Shown piece after piece: positions 19,299 to 26,855 of a stretch of 40,176 bases of DNA (the first letter of the stretch is position 1; the number at the start of each line of letters is the position of its first letter). Under the pieces are notes generated by a model. It was not told the DNA's origin. It made no database searches and saw only the letters and a list, made by a program, of their open reading frames with translations. The position numbers and the translations under genes were made by a program. The stretch is from NCBI GenBank assembly GCA_026981935.1, contig JALSIC010000100.1, positions 1 to 40,176 of the forward strand, in the 5' to 3' direction. The DNA comes from Gammaproteobacteria bacterium (GTDB taxonomy: Bacteria > Pseudomonadota > Gammaproteobacteria > SZUA-140).

Positions 19299-19420
19299 TA
19301 AAGGCATCACCTTGACAGCCCGAAAGCTTTCATGATTAACCAGTTGATATGGCTGAATATTCCATGTATATTGGCCGCAATTTGCTGTGCCGGGTCGGGG
19401 ATAAGCAATAAAAAGTACGC

Positions 19421-19426
19421 AGGAGG
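19421..19426 (+). promoter_or_regulatory. Ribosome binding site deciding a TTG start
   Basis: A perfect AGGAGG sits 8 bases before the TTG at 19435. This fixes the start of the acyl-AMP ligase although the codon is rare. Confidence 0.75.
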
Positions 19427-19434
19427 TCAATAAT

Positions 19435-21198
19435 TTGGATCTGGATACCACGCCTACCACCAATACGCTGCCGTTTCGCGCGGCGGATTTTTCCAATCTC
19501 GCGGAAGCATTGGACTATGCAGCTCAGGGCGTAACAGGTTGTAATTTCTATACAGGCAGGGGCCAGCTCTATGCGGTGATCTCCTATGAACGGCTGCGCC
19601 AGGAAGCGCGGACGCTGGCCCGGCGCTTCGCTGGCATGGGGCTGGAGCGGGGTGCCCGGGTGGCGCTCGTTGCCGAGACCCATCCCGACTTTCTGCGTTA
19701 TTTCTTTGCCTGCCAGTACGCCGGGCTGGTGCCGGTGCCGCTGCCCATCCCCATCAGCCTGGGGGGGCACCAGGCCTACGTGGAGCAGCTTCGTGCCATG
19801 CTGGAGAGCTGCAAGGCCGCTGTGGCCATCGCGTCCACGGGGTTCCTGCCCTTTCTGCGCGAGGCGACGCAATCCCTGGACCTCCGCTTCGTGGGCAATC
19901 CCGGGCAGTTCGAGAGGCTGCCGGAAAGCGACTGCCCGTTGCAGCCGCTGCAGTCCGAAGAACTGGCCTACATCCAATATACCTCGGGCAGTACCCGGTT
20001 TCCGCGGGGCGTGATGATCACCCAGGAGACGGTGATGAGCAATCTCGCCGGCATCATCAGGCATGGCGTGAAAATGGGCCCCGGTGACCGTTGTGTCTCC
20101 TGGTTGCCGTTCTACCATGACATGGGGTTCGTGGGGCTGGTGCTGGTGCCGGTGACCTCCCAGGTCTCCGTGGACTATCTGGGGACGCGGGATTTCGCCA
20201 TGCGTCCCCGCCAGTGGCTCAATCTCATCAGCCGCACCCGTGCGACGATTTCCTTTGGCCCGCCCTTCGGCTATGAACTCGTGGAACGCTGCCTGCGTCC
20301 CGAGGAGGCGGCCAGGCTCGATCTCAGTGCCTGGCGTGTCGCAGGTGTGGGCGCGGAGATGATCCGCCCCGAGCCGCTGCGCCGTTTTGCCGAGGTCCTG
20401 GCGCCCAGCGGCTTCGATCCCAGGGCCTTTCTCGCCTGCTACGGCATGGCGGAGTGTTCCCTGGCCATCAGTTTCGCGCCCTTGTCCCGCGGCCTGGCGG
20501 TGGATACCATCGATGCCGATCACCTGGCCAAATACAAGGAAGCGCGGCCGGTGCCCGATGGGGGCGCCGACAAGGATCTCTCGCCGCGCACCCGCTCCTT
20601 CGTCATCTGCGGCAAGCCGCTGCCCGATTTCGAGGTCGAGATACGTGACGAGCAGGGACGGCCCCTGGGGGAGCGGCAGAGCGGCGTGATCCACCTGCGG
20701 GGACCCAGTGTCATGTCGGGTTATTTCGGCGAGCCCGAGATCACGCGCCAGACGCTCTCCGAGGACGGCTGGCTCAATACAGGGGATGTCGGTTACCGAC
20801 TCGGCGAGGAACTCGTGATCACGGGGCGGCAGAAGGATCTCATCATCATCAACGGGCGGAACATCTGGCCCCAGGACCTGGAATATCTCGCCGAACAGCA
20901 GCCTGAAGTACGTACGGGTGATGCCCTGGCGTTTTCCGCGCCGGGTCCCGACGGTGAGGAGACCACGGTCATGGTGGTGCAATGCCGCGAGAAGGATCCG
21001 GCGGTGCAGGCCAGCCTCGTGAGCCGGCTAAAGCAGCGCGTTCGTTCCGAGCTGGGCATCGACTGTTATGTCGAACTCGTGCCGTTGCACACCCTGCCGC
21101 GGACCTCTTCCGGCAAGCTGTCACGCTCCAAGGCCCGCCAGAATTTCATCGAGACCCATGACTGGCATGCGCCTTCCGTAGTCGCTGGCGACAATTGA
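19435..21198 (+). CDS. aasR: Fatty-acyl-AMP ligase / acyl-ACP synthetase for sphingolipids
   Basis: A 587-residue ANL-superfamily enzyme of the FAAL type. It should adenylate a fatty acid and load it on the dedicated acyl carrier protein encoded downstream. Motifs: the P-loop YTSGSTRFPRGV at 182-193 (normally ...TGxPKG...), YGMAE at 336-340, TGD at 449-451, GRQKDLI at 465-471, and the catalytic lysine K561 in SSGKLSR. The Lys of the P-loop is Arg and Gly is replaced by Arg-Phe; this variant is likely a family feature. It starts with TTG behind a perfect AGGAGG. First gene of the right arm: aasR-cerR-acp-spt-ABC. It resembles the acyl-ACP synthetase of Caulobacter ceramide synthesis. Confidence 0.85.
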   Translation: MDLDTTPTTNTLPFRAADFSNLAEALDYAAQGVTGCNFYTGRGQLYAVISYERLRQEARTLARRFAGMGLERGARVALVAETHPDFLRYFFACQYAGLVPVPLPIPISLGGHQAYVEQLRAMLESCKAAVAIASTGFLPFLREATQSLDLRFVGNPGQFERLPESDCPLQPLQSEELAYIQYTSGSTRFPRGVMITQETVMSNLAGIIRHGVKMGPGDRCVSWLPFYHDMGFVGLVLVPVTSQVSVDYLGTRDFAMRPRQWLNLISRTRATISFGPPFGYELVERCLRPEEAARLDLSAWRVAGVGAEMIRPEPLRRFAEVLAPSGFDPRAFLACYGMAECSLAISFAPLSRGLAVDTIDADHLAKYKEARPVPDGGADKDLSPRTRSFVICGKPLPDFEVEIRDEQGRPLGERQSGVIHLRGPSVMSGYFGEPEITRQTLSEDGWLNTGDVGYRLGEELVITGRQKDLIIINGRNIWPQDLEYLAEQQPEVRTGDALAFSAPGPDGEETTVMVVQCREKDPAVQASLVSRLKQRVRSELGIDCYVELVPLHTLPRTSSGKLSRSKARQNFIETHDWHAPSVVAGDN

Positions 21199-21354
21199 GA
21201 CGCGTTGGGCCTGGCGGGTTGTCGAGTTGTCACTGGCAAGTGCTCGACAGGGCGGAAACCTGCGTAAAAACACGGTTTACAGGGCGTAAATACGCATTGT
21301 GAGCCGGTTGCCCATGCCGGAACGTGCTCCCGAAGGGTTTTCCGACAGCCTGTG

Positions 21355-22287
21355 ATGTCACGCACCGTTGCACTTACCGGCGGCACGGGCTTCATTGGTC
21401 GTTGCGTGATGCGCCGCCTGCTCCATGCCGGGTGGGCTGTGCGTGCCCTGACCCGAGCTGTTCAGCCGGCCCCTGCGTCGTCCTCCCCATCCCTGCACTG
21501 GGTCCGCGGTTCGCTTGAGGACCGGGAAGCCCTGGCGCGTCTGCTCCAAGGCGCCTTTGCCGTCGTGCATTGCGCCGGCGCCGTGCGCGGACGCACCGCA
21601 GCAGATTTCGAGCCGGCCAATGTGGTGGGCGTGTCGCGGCTCGCCGAGGCTGCCCTGGCACAGACCGTCCCTCCCCGGCTGCTGGCCCTGTCATCCCTCG
21701 CGGCCCGCGAACCCGGCCTGTCGGCCTATGCCGCCAGCAAACGGAAAGGGGAGGTGGTGCTGGAATCTCTGGGTGGACATCTGTCATGGACCGTGTTGCG
21801 TCCGCCGGCGGTCTACGGGCCGGGAGACCGGGAACTCTTGCCCCTGTTCCGCCTCATGGCAAAAGGCGTGGCGCCGATCCTGGGGCCGCGGCAGGCCCGT
21901 TTTTCCCTGCTCTATGTTGAAGACCTGGCCGATGCCGTCCTGTCCTGGTTGACACTGGATGAATGTCCCCGGGGGATCTATACACTCCATGACGGACACG
22001 AGAATGGCTACAGCTGGGATGAAGTGGCGGCGACCATGCGGTCGCTCCGCGGCAGGGGGGTGCTCGTATTGCCCGTGCCGTCCTGGTTGTTGCATACGGC
22101 CGCGGTGGGAATGACTGGCTGGTCACGGTGTACGGGAGCCCCCCCCATGTTGACCCCGGGCAAGGTGCGCGAGCTACGCCATCCCGACTGGGTTTGCGAT
22201 AATGCGGCCTGGCAGGCGGTGAGCGGCTGGGTCCCGCAAGTGGAATTCGTTCGGGGGATACGCCTCACGCTTGCCGCAACTGATTGA
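21355..22287 (+). CDS. cerR: NAD-dependent epimerase-like ceramide reductase
   Basis: A 310-residue extended short-chain dehydrogenase. The Rossmann motif GGTGFIG is at residues 9-15, ALSSLAA near 111-117, and the catalytic YxxxK is Y125-x-x-x-K129 in SAYAASK. In bacterial ceramide synthesis the enzyme of this family reduces the keto group of oxidised ceramide. The ATG at 21355 is preferred over a GTG one codon earlier; the ribosome site is weak. It lies 156 bases after aasR, a gap with a small palindrome GCGTAAATACGC near 21284. By sequence alone it could be any NAD-sugar epimerase; the gene neighbourhood decides the call. Confidence 0.8.
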   Translation: MSRTVALTGGTGFIGRCVMRRLLHAGWAVRALTRAVQPAPASSSPSLHWVRGSLEDREALARLLQGAFAVVHCAGAVRGRTAADFEPANVVGVSRLAEAALAQTVPPRLLALSSLAAREPGLSAYAASKRKGEVVLESLGGHLSWTVLRPPAVYGPGDRELLPLFRLMAKGVAPILGPRQARFSLLYVEDLADAVLSWLTLDECPRGIYTLHDGHENGYSWDEVAATMRSLRGRGVLVLPVPSWLLHTAAVGMTGWSRCTGAPPMLTPGKVRELRHPDWVCDNAAWQAVSGWVPQVEFVRGIRLTLAATD

Positions 22288-22541
22288 GGATGCGGGAATT
22301 ATCGGTCTGTTTCCGCGCCAGTGGTAGAGCAGAGGCGATTCAGGGTAAAATGCCGCTTTTTTGATCTCCTCGTAAAATTCGGATTTTGCGAAGTGTGGGC
22401 AAAGGCGGGCTTGGGGCAAATCCGACGGTTTCCCCCTCCCGGTCCAGGTGCTGGCTTTCTGAAAGTGTTCTGGCAAGTGCCCAGACACACGGCAAACGGG
22501 CTGGAAGGCGGGACCGGCTCCATTTTTTCGAGCATGGGTAA
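22288..22541. other. Gap between cerR and acp
   Basis: A 254-base gene-free gap inside the right arm. GGTAAAATGC near 22346 could be a -10-like element of an internal promoter, but no matching -35 is clear. The T-run near 22357 has no preceding strong stem, so it is not a convincing terminator. No start codon with conserved product was found. Confidence 0.4.
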
Positions 22542-22787
22542 ATGAAACAGTATCCGGAGATACTCGACGCCCTCTATGAGGTGTTGCAGCCCTTCGTGGG
22601 AGAGAAGGGCGTGGTCTTGAGCGAGGACACGGCGCTGGTCGGTGACCTGGAGATCGATTCCGTGAAGCTGCTGGAACTGATGATGGAGATCGAGGACCGC
22701 TTCGACATCTCCGTGCCCATCAACGTACTGCCCGATATCACGACAGTGAAGGATCTGGCACTGAAACTGGAAGAGCTGCTGAACTGA
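22542..22787 (+). CDS. acpR: Dedicated acyl carrier protein
   Basis: An 81-residue acidic carrier protein. The phosphopantetheine attachment serine is S40 in LEIDSVKLLELMMEIEDRF, the canonical D-S-x-x-x-x-E-L region with D-S-V instead of the fatty-acid-synthase D-S-L. Helix II is followed by the ISVPINVLPDITTVKDLA segment of standard ACPs. It ends 2 bases before spt, so both are probably translated together. It should accept the acyl chain from the acyl-AMP ligase and hand it to serine palmitoyltransferase, as known for the Caulobacter counterpart. The gene is distinct from the housekeeping acpP, which would lie in a fab cluster. Confidence 0.9.
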   Translation: MKQYPEILDALYEVLQPFVGEKGVVLSEDTALVGDLEIDSVKLLELMMEIEDRFDISVPINVLPDITTVKDLALKLEELLN

Positions 22788-22789
22788 TC

Positions 22790-23986
22790 ATGTCCATTTT
22801 CGATAAATTCGGCGCCATTGCCTCCCTGCGCGATGATTTCATGGAGCTGGGCGTCAATCCTTTCAACGTGGTGATCGAGGAGGTATTGTCGGCCACCGAG
22901 GCCGTGGTCAATGGCCGCCGCACCATCCTTGCCGGGACCAACAATTATCTGGGCCTGACTTTCGATGAACGCTGCATTGCGGCCGGTAAAGCCGCCCTGG
23001 AAGGGCAGGGAACAGGCACCACGGGTTCGCGCATGGCCAACGGGACCTATGCAGGTCACCTCGCCCTGGAGGAGGAACTGGCCGAATTTTTCGGCTGCCC
23101 GGCGGCCATCGTTTTCTCCACCGGCTATATCGCCAATCTGGGAATCCTTTCCACCCTGCCGGGCCCGCGTGATCCCATCCTGCTGGATGCCGACAGCCAC
23201 GCCAGCATTTACGACGGATGCCGTCTCGGCACGGGTGAGGTGATCCGCTTCCGCCACAACGATGCCGCTGACCTGGACCGTCGCCTGGCCCGGCTCGGCG
23301 AACGTGCGGCTTCCGCCCTCATCGTGGTGGAAGGCATCTACAGCATGCTGGGCGATCAGGCGCCCTTGCAGGAGATCGTGGCGGTGAAGAAGAAATACGG
23401 CGCCTATCTCCTGGTGGATGAGGCGCACTCCCTGGGCGTCCTGGGTGAGCATGGCCGTGGCCTGGTGGAGCAGGCCGGCGTGGCCGACGAGGTGGATTTC
23501 ATCGTCGGCACCTTCAGTAAGAGCCTGGGTGCCATCGGCGGGTTCTGTGTCAGCAGGTGGGCGGAGCTGGAGCATGTGCGTTATGCCATGCGGCCCTATA
23601 TTTTCACCGCATCGTCCTCGCCGGCGATCATCGAGTCCACCCGTGTGGCGCTGGCCGTTCTCAAGGACCAGGGGGGCGAATTGCGGGCACGCTTGTGGGA
23701 CAACGCCCATCGTCTCTATCTGGGTCTGCAGCGCCTGGGTTTCAGCCTGGGTCCGGAGACCAGTCCTGTGGTCGCGGTTTCCCTGGGGCGCTCCAAGGAA
23801 GCTGCACTGGGTATCTGGCACGAGCTGCTGGCACGGGGGGTCTATGTCAACCTGGTCATGCCGCCTGCCACCCCCAATTCCAATTGTCTGTTGCGTTGCA
23901 GCCTGAGCGCCGCGCATACGCCGGAGCAGGTGGATGCGATCGTGGAGGCCTTTGCGGCCCTTCAGACACAGGTGGCGGCATGTTGA
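22790..23986 (+). CDS. spt: Serine palmitoyltransferase
   Basis: A 398-residue PLP enzyme of the alpha-oxoamine synthase family, the committing step of sphingolipid synthesis: it condenses L-serine with an acyl thioester to 3-ketosphinganine. K244 in GTFSKSLGA forms the PLP aldimine; D210 and H213 in LVDEAHS and H137 in DADSHAS hold the cofactor. GGFCVS...RPYIFTAS after the lysine and PPATP...LLRCS...AAHTPEQ near the C-terminus resemble the soluble Sphingomonas enzyme more than BioF or Kbl. R369 matches its R390, but the R378 position is methionine (M357). The preceding ACP and missing biotin genes argue against a BioF role. Soluble homodimer, no membrane anchor. Confidence 0.92.
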   Translation: MSIFDKFGAIASLRDDFMELGVNPFNVVIEEVLSATEAVVNGRRTILAGTNNYLGLTFDERCIAAGKAALEGQGTGTTGSRMANGTYAGHLALEEELAEFFGCPAAIVFSTGYIANLGILSTLPGPRDPILLDADSHASIYDGCRLGTGEVIRFRHNDAADLDRRLARLGERAASALIVVEGIYSMLGDQAPLQEIVAVKKKYGAYLLVDEAHSLGVLGEHGRGLVEQAGVADEVDFIVGTFSKSLGAIGGFCVSRWAELEHVRYAMRPYIFTASSSPAIIESTRVALAVLKDQGGELRARLWDNAHRLYLGLQRLGFSLGPETSPVVAVSLGRSKEAALGIWHELLARGVYVNLVMPPATPNSNCLLRCSLSAAHTPEQVDAIVEAFAALQTQVAAC

Positions 23987-24028
23987 ACGATGTCTTTGTT
24001 TTCACCGCCGCCGGTTGATTGTCCGTGA

Positions 24029-24051
24029 CTGCAGGGTGCGCCTGCAGGTAG
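24029..24051 (+). promoter_or_regulatory. Hairpin overlapping the exporter ribosome site
   Basis: CTGCAGG (24029-24035) and CCTGCAG (24041-24047) pair around a 5-base loop. The right arm touches the AGGTAG that is the likely ribosome binding site of the ABC exporter starting at 24062. There is no T-run, so it is not a terminator; it could dampen translation. Confidence 0.35.
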
Positions 24052-24061
24052 CATTGTAAGC

Positions 24062-25813
24062 ATGCGTCTGCTGTTCAAATTCTTTCGCGCCTATCCCTGG
24101 CAGAGTGCCCTCATGCTGTTTGCCCTCCTGCTGGCAGGCATCGCGGAGGGGATCAGCCTGTCCGCGCTCCTGCCCCTTCTCAGCATTGCCCTCGATCAGG
24201 GGGGCGCCCAGGATGGCAGCGCTGAGTCCCGCGATGGGGCGGAAGACGAAGGCATGGACCTGGAGGCCATGGTGCGCGAGTTTCTGGCCTCTGTCGGCGT
24301 CTCGCCCACCTTGGGGGTTCTGCTGACGATCGTGGTCGTCGGCATCATCGTCAAGAACCTCCTGGTGCTGCTCGCACGCAAGCAGATCGGTTATACCGCG
24401 GCCCAGGTGACCACCGATCTGCGCCTGGCCCTGTTGCGGGCCGTACTCGATTCGCGATGGGAGTATTTCCTGCGCCAGCCGGCGGGACGCATGGCCAATG
24501 CCATGACAACAGAGTCAATGCGGGCAGCGGATGCTTATGTTTATGGTACCACCATGATTGCCCGCATGATTGAGGCACTCGTCTATATCAGCATTGCCTT
24601 GATGGTTTCATGGCATGCGACAGTGGCGGCTTTGCTGGCGGGCGGAATCGTGCTCGTGGTGACCTATGCCCTGGTCCGCATGGCCAAGCGGGCCGGCAAG
24701 CGCCAGACCAAGCTGCTGGTTTCCCTCATCAGCCGCCTTACAGATACATTACAATCGGTAAAGCCTCTCAAGGCCATGGGTCGCGAGGAACTGGCGGACA
24801 ACGTCCTGGCCAGCGAGACCAAGCGGCTCAACAAGGCCTTGCAGAAAGAGGTGCTCAGCAAGGCCTCCCTGATGGCCATACAGGAACCCCTGTTTGTCAT
24901 CCTCGTGTCCATTGGGATCTACATCGCCCTGGTGCAATGGGAGATGGGAGCCGCTACGGTGCTCATGCTCGTGGTGCTTCTGGGGCGCATCATGGGGCAG
25001 ATGGGAAAAATCCAGCGCTGGTATCAGAAAATGGTCACCGCGGAAAGCGCCTTCTGGTCTCTCAATCGCACGACCGAGGAAGCGCGTCAAGAGACCGAGG
25101 TCTGGCAGGGAACACACCCGCCACGCCTGGCGCAAGCCATCCACCTTGAGGACGTGAGCTTCTCCTATGGCGACAAGCCCGTGTTGCGCGATATTTCCAT
25201 GACCCTCCCCAAGGGCCGGCTGACGACGCTGACCGGCCCCTCGGGGGCGGGCAAGACCACGGTGGTGGACCTGGTGACCGGACTGCTGACTCCCCAGAGC
25301 GGAACCGTATTGCTTGACGAGACGCCGCTGAGCGAGATCGATCTCCACCAATGGCGCCGCCGCATCGGCTATGTTCCCCAGGAAAATCTACTGCTCCACG
25401 ACAGTGTGCTGAACAACGTGACCCTCGGTGATCCGGAGCTTACGGAGGCGGATGCCGAATACGCCCTGCGCGCGGCGGGGGCCTGGGAATTCGTCTCCGA
25501 GATGCCGCAGGGCATGCACAGCACCGTGGGGGAGCGGGGCGCGCGCCTGTCAGGTGGTCAGCGCCAGCGCATCATGATCGCACGCGCCCTGGCGCATCGC
25601 CCGGAATTGCTGATCCTTGACGAGGCCACCAGTGCCCTGGATCCCCGCAGCGAAGCAGCCATATGTGAGACCTTGAAAAAATTGCGTGGTCAATTGACCA
25701 TGTTGGCGATTTCACATCAAGCTGCCTTGATTGAAGCGGCCGATCATGTATATCAACTGCATGGTGGATCTTGCAGGCGCATTGAAACACTGCAAGAGGC
25801 CGCTATCAGATAG
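24062..25813 (+). CDS. MsbA-like ABC exporter in sphingolipid cluster
   Basis: A 583-residue half-transporter with an N-terminal membrane domain (hydrophobic segments near residues 15-45, 83-105, 170-205, 275-315) and a C-terminal ATPase. Walker A GPSGAGKT is at 392-399, signature LSGGQ at 496-500, Walker B LLILDE at 516-521, and a switch histidine follows in LAISHQ. Residues 47-68 are an acidic insertion after the first helix, probably periplasmic. It follows spt by 75 bases. The family includes lipid A flippase MsbA and drug or glycan exporters; by position it may flip ceramide or a headgroup-bearing sphingolipid. Alternatively it may serve the glycan island on its right. Its 3' end overlaps the convergent ELM1 gene by 8 bases. 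Confidence 0.85.
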   Translation: MRLLFKFFRAYPWQSALMLFALLLAGIAEGISLSALLPLLSIALDQGGAQDGSAESRDGAEDEGMDLEAMVREFLASVGVSPTLGVLLTIVVVGIIVKNLLVLLARKQIGYTAAQVTTDLRLALLRAVLDSRWEYFLRQPAGRMANAMTTESMRAADAYVYGTTMIARMIEALVYISIALMVSWHATVAALLAGGIVLVVTYALVRMAKRAGKRQTKLLVSLISRLTDTLQSVKPLKAMGREELADNVLASETKRLNKALQKEVLSKASLMAIQEPLFVILVSIGIYIALVQWEMGAATVLMLVVLLGRIMGQMGKIQRWYQKMVTAESAFWSLNRTTEEARQETEVWQGTHPPRLAQAIHLEDVSFSYGDKPVLRDISMTLPKGRLTTLTGPSGAGKTTVVDLVTGLLTPQSGTVLLDETPLSEIDLHQWRRRIGYVPQENLLLHDSVLNNVTLGDPELTEADAEYALRAAGAWEFVSEMPQGMHSTVGERGARLSGGQRQRIMIARALAHRPELLILDEATSALDPRSEAAICETLKKLRGQLTMLAISHQAALIEAADHVYQLHGGSCRRIETLQEAAIR

Positions 25814-26855
25814 ACAATAAGCGTTCACGGATAATTCTGGCCGTGGTATCGACATCATCAGGTGGCGGTGGCGGTGAAAAAGGCAGCAAGCCATTTTTGT
25901 TTATCCAGGCGACATGGCCATTATGCACCAATTTCTGGTGAACGAGGGAGAGATCTCTGCTCAGCCTGTCAGGCCCGAAGCGCATTAACCCTTTGTACAT
26001 GAAGGCACGAATGCTGAAGTTGCAGAATCTGGATTCTGTATCGAACAAATACACCGGTTTCCCGGTTGCCACTGCTTCGCTGAGCATTGAAACACTGTCG
26101 CACGTAACGATTATTTTCTGGGCCAGTGCCAGGAAGGTGTGATAGGGATTGTCGGGGTCATCAGGCCTCCAGCGGTAAACATACTTTGGGACAAGAAGTC
26201 TGTTTTCTATGGTATCTATTGCGTTGACTGGCGTTCGCGCACTTGTGGTGATGAGTAGTGAGTATTTTTTAATGTCTGATAGCGTGTTCAGCGTGGTTGC
26301 AAGCCGTTCCGCCGTTTTCCTGCAGAAAGTGTAGGGTCCACTGTCTCCCCCGATCATTATGGCTATATAGGGAGGGTCGAGATCCGGGAAGTATTTCCGC
26401 CTGATTCTTTCTGTCACGTTTCTGTCGATGTCTCTGACATCATGCATGGTTATGGTGTTGTGCAGGATGTTTCTCTTGGAAGGCAAGCGGTATTGTGGTG
26501 TAGTAACGACGAGGTCAAAGTACTTCGTATTGGCCCATGTCCGCCCTATGTGAACGATTCGTGTGTTGGGAGATTGCTTCTTAATCCATAAGGATATGGG
26601 TTCATTGCGCATGCCTGCCGATATCAGCAAATCGGGCCAGGGAGGCAACAAGGAGCTCGACTTTGAAATATCGATTCCTGCGAGTGATGGCAGTCGAAAC
26701 AGGCCGGGAAGGAAATCATGGCGGCGATAAACCAGCCGTTTTATGTCAAATGGCATCTGCAAGGCATGTGCAAGCGCCATGATTTGCGTGTCCTCTCCGA
26801 GTCGGTAGCCTTTGATTGCCCAGATCCTGGGATGAGACGTGTTTTTGCTAGACAA
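25806..26855 (-). CDS. ELM1-family protein, copy 1
   Basis: A 349-residue member of the Mito_fiss_Elm1 family, whose bacterial members have a glycosyltransferase-B-like layout and no settled function. Conserved parts are IWAIKGYRLGEDTQIMALA, LPPWPDLLISAGMRNEP, VTTPQYRLP, GGDSGPYTF, ITTSARTP, and the C-terminal VTCDSVSMLSEAVATGKPVYLFD. The only suitable start is a TTG at 26853-26855, because a stop lies just upstream; its ribosome site is poor. Codon use is AT-rich, unlike copy 3 at the window end, although the two proteins are closely similar. Sits alone, convergent to the ABC exporter. Confidence 0.82.
   Translation of the reverse strand: MSSKNTSHPRIWAIKGYRLGEDTQIMALAHALQMPFDIKRLVYRRHDFLPGLFRLPSLAGIDISKSSSLLPPWPDLLISAGMRNEPISLWIKKQSPNTRIVHIGRTWANTKYFDLVVTTPQYRLPSKRNILHNTITMHDVRDIDRNVTERIRRKYFPDLDPPYIAIMIGGDSGPYTFCRKTAERLATTLNTLSDIKKYSLLITTSARTPVNAIDTIENRLLVPKYVYRWRPDDPDNPYHTFLALAQKIIVTCDSVSMLSEAVATGKPVYLFDTESRFCNFSIRAFMYKGLMRFGPDRLSRDLSLVHQKLVHNGHVAWINKNGLLPFSPPPPPDDVDTTARIIRERLLSI

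Larger units (their letters stand above)
18671..19434. promoter_or_regulatory. Divergent control region of the sphingolipid cluster
   Basis: A 764-base gene-free stretch between the left-pointing bcerS and the right-pointing aasR genes, AT-richer than either. It must hold the promoters of both arms. A TATAAT for the left arm and a sigma-54-like site for the right arm are annotated separately. Short reading frames here have no convincing start or family resemblance. No obvious operator dyad was found. Confidence 0.6.

Noticed and set aside
19312-19340. TTGACA as a sigma-70 promoter for aasR
   Set aside because: The -35 is perfect, but the hexamer 17 bases on (ATTAAC) is a poor -10 and neighbouring spacings are no better.
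22790-23986. Biotin enzyme BioF or 2-amino-3-ketobutyrate ligase
   Set aside because: The post-lysine and C-terminal motifs match soluble serine palmitoyltransferase, and ACP, acyl ligase and ceramide genes surround it; no biotin or threonine genes do.
24029-24047. Rho-independent terminator after spt
   Set aside because: The stem has no following T-run and lies directly at the ribosome site of the next gene.
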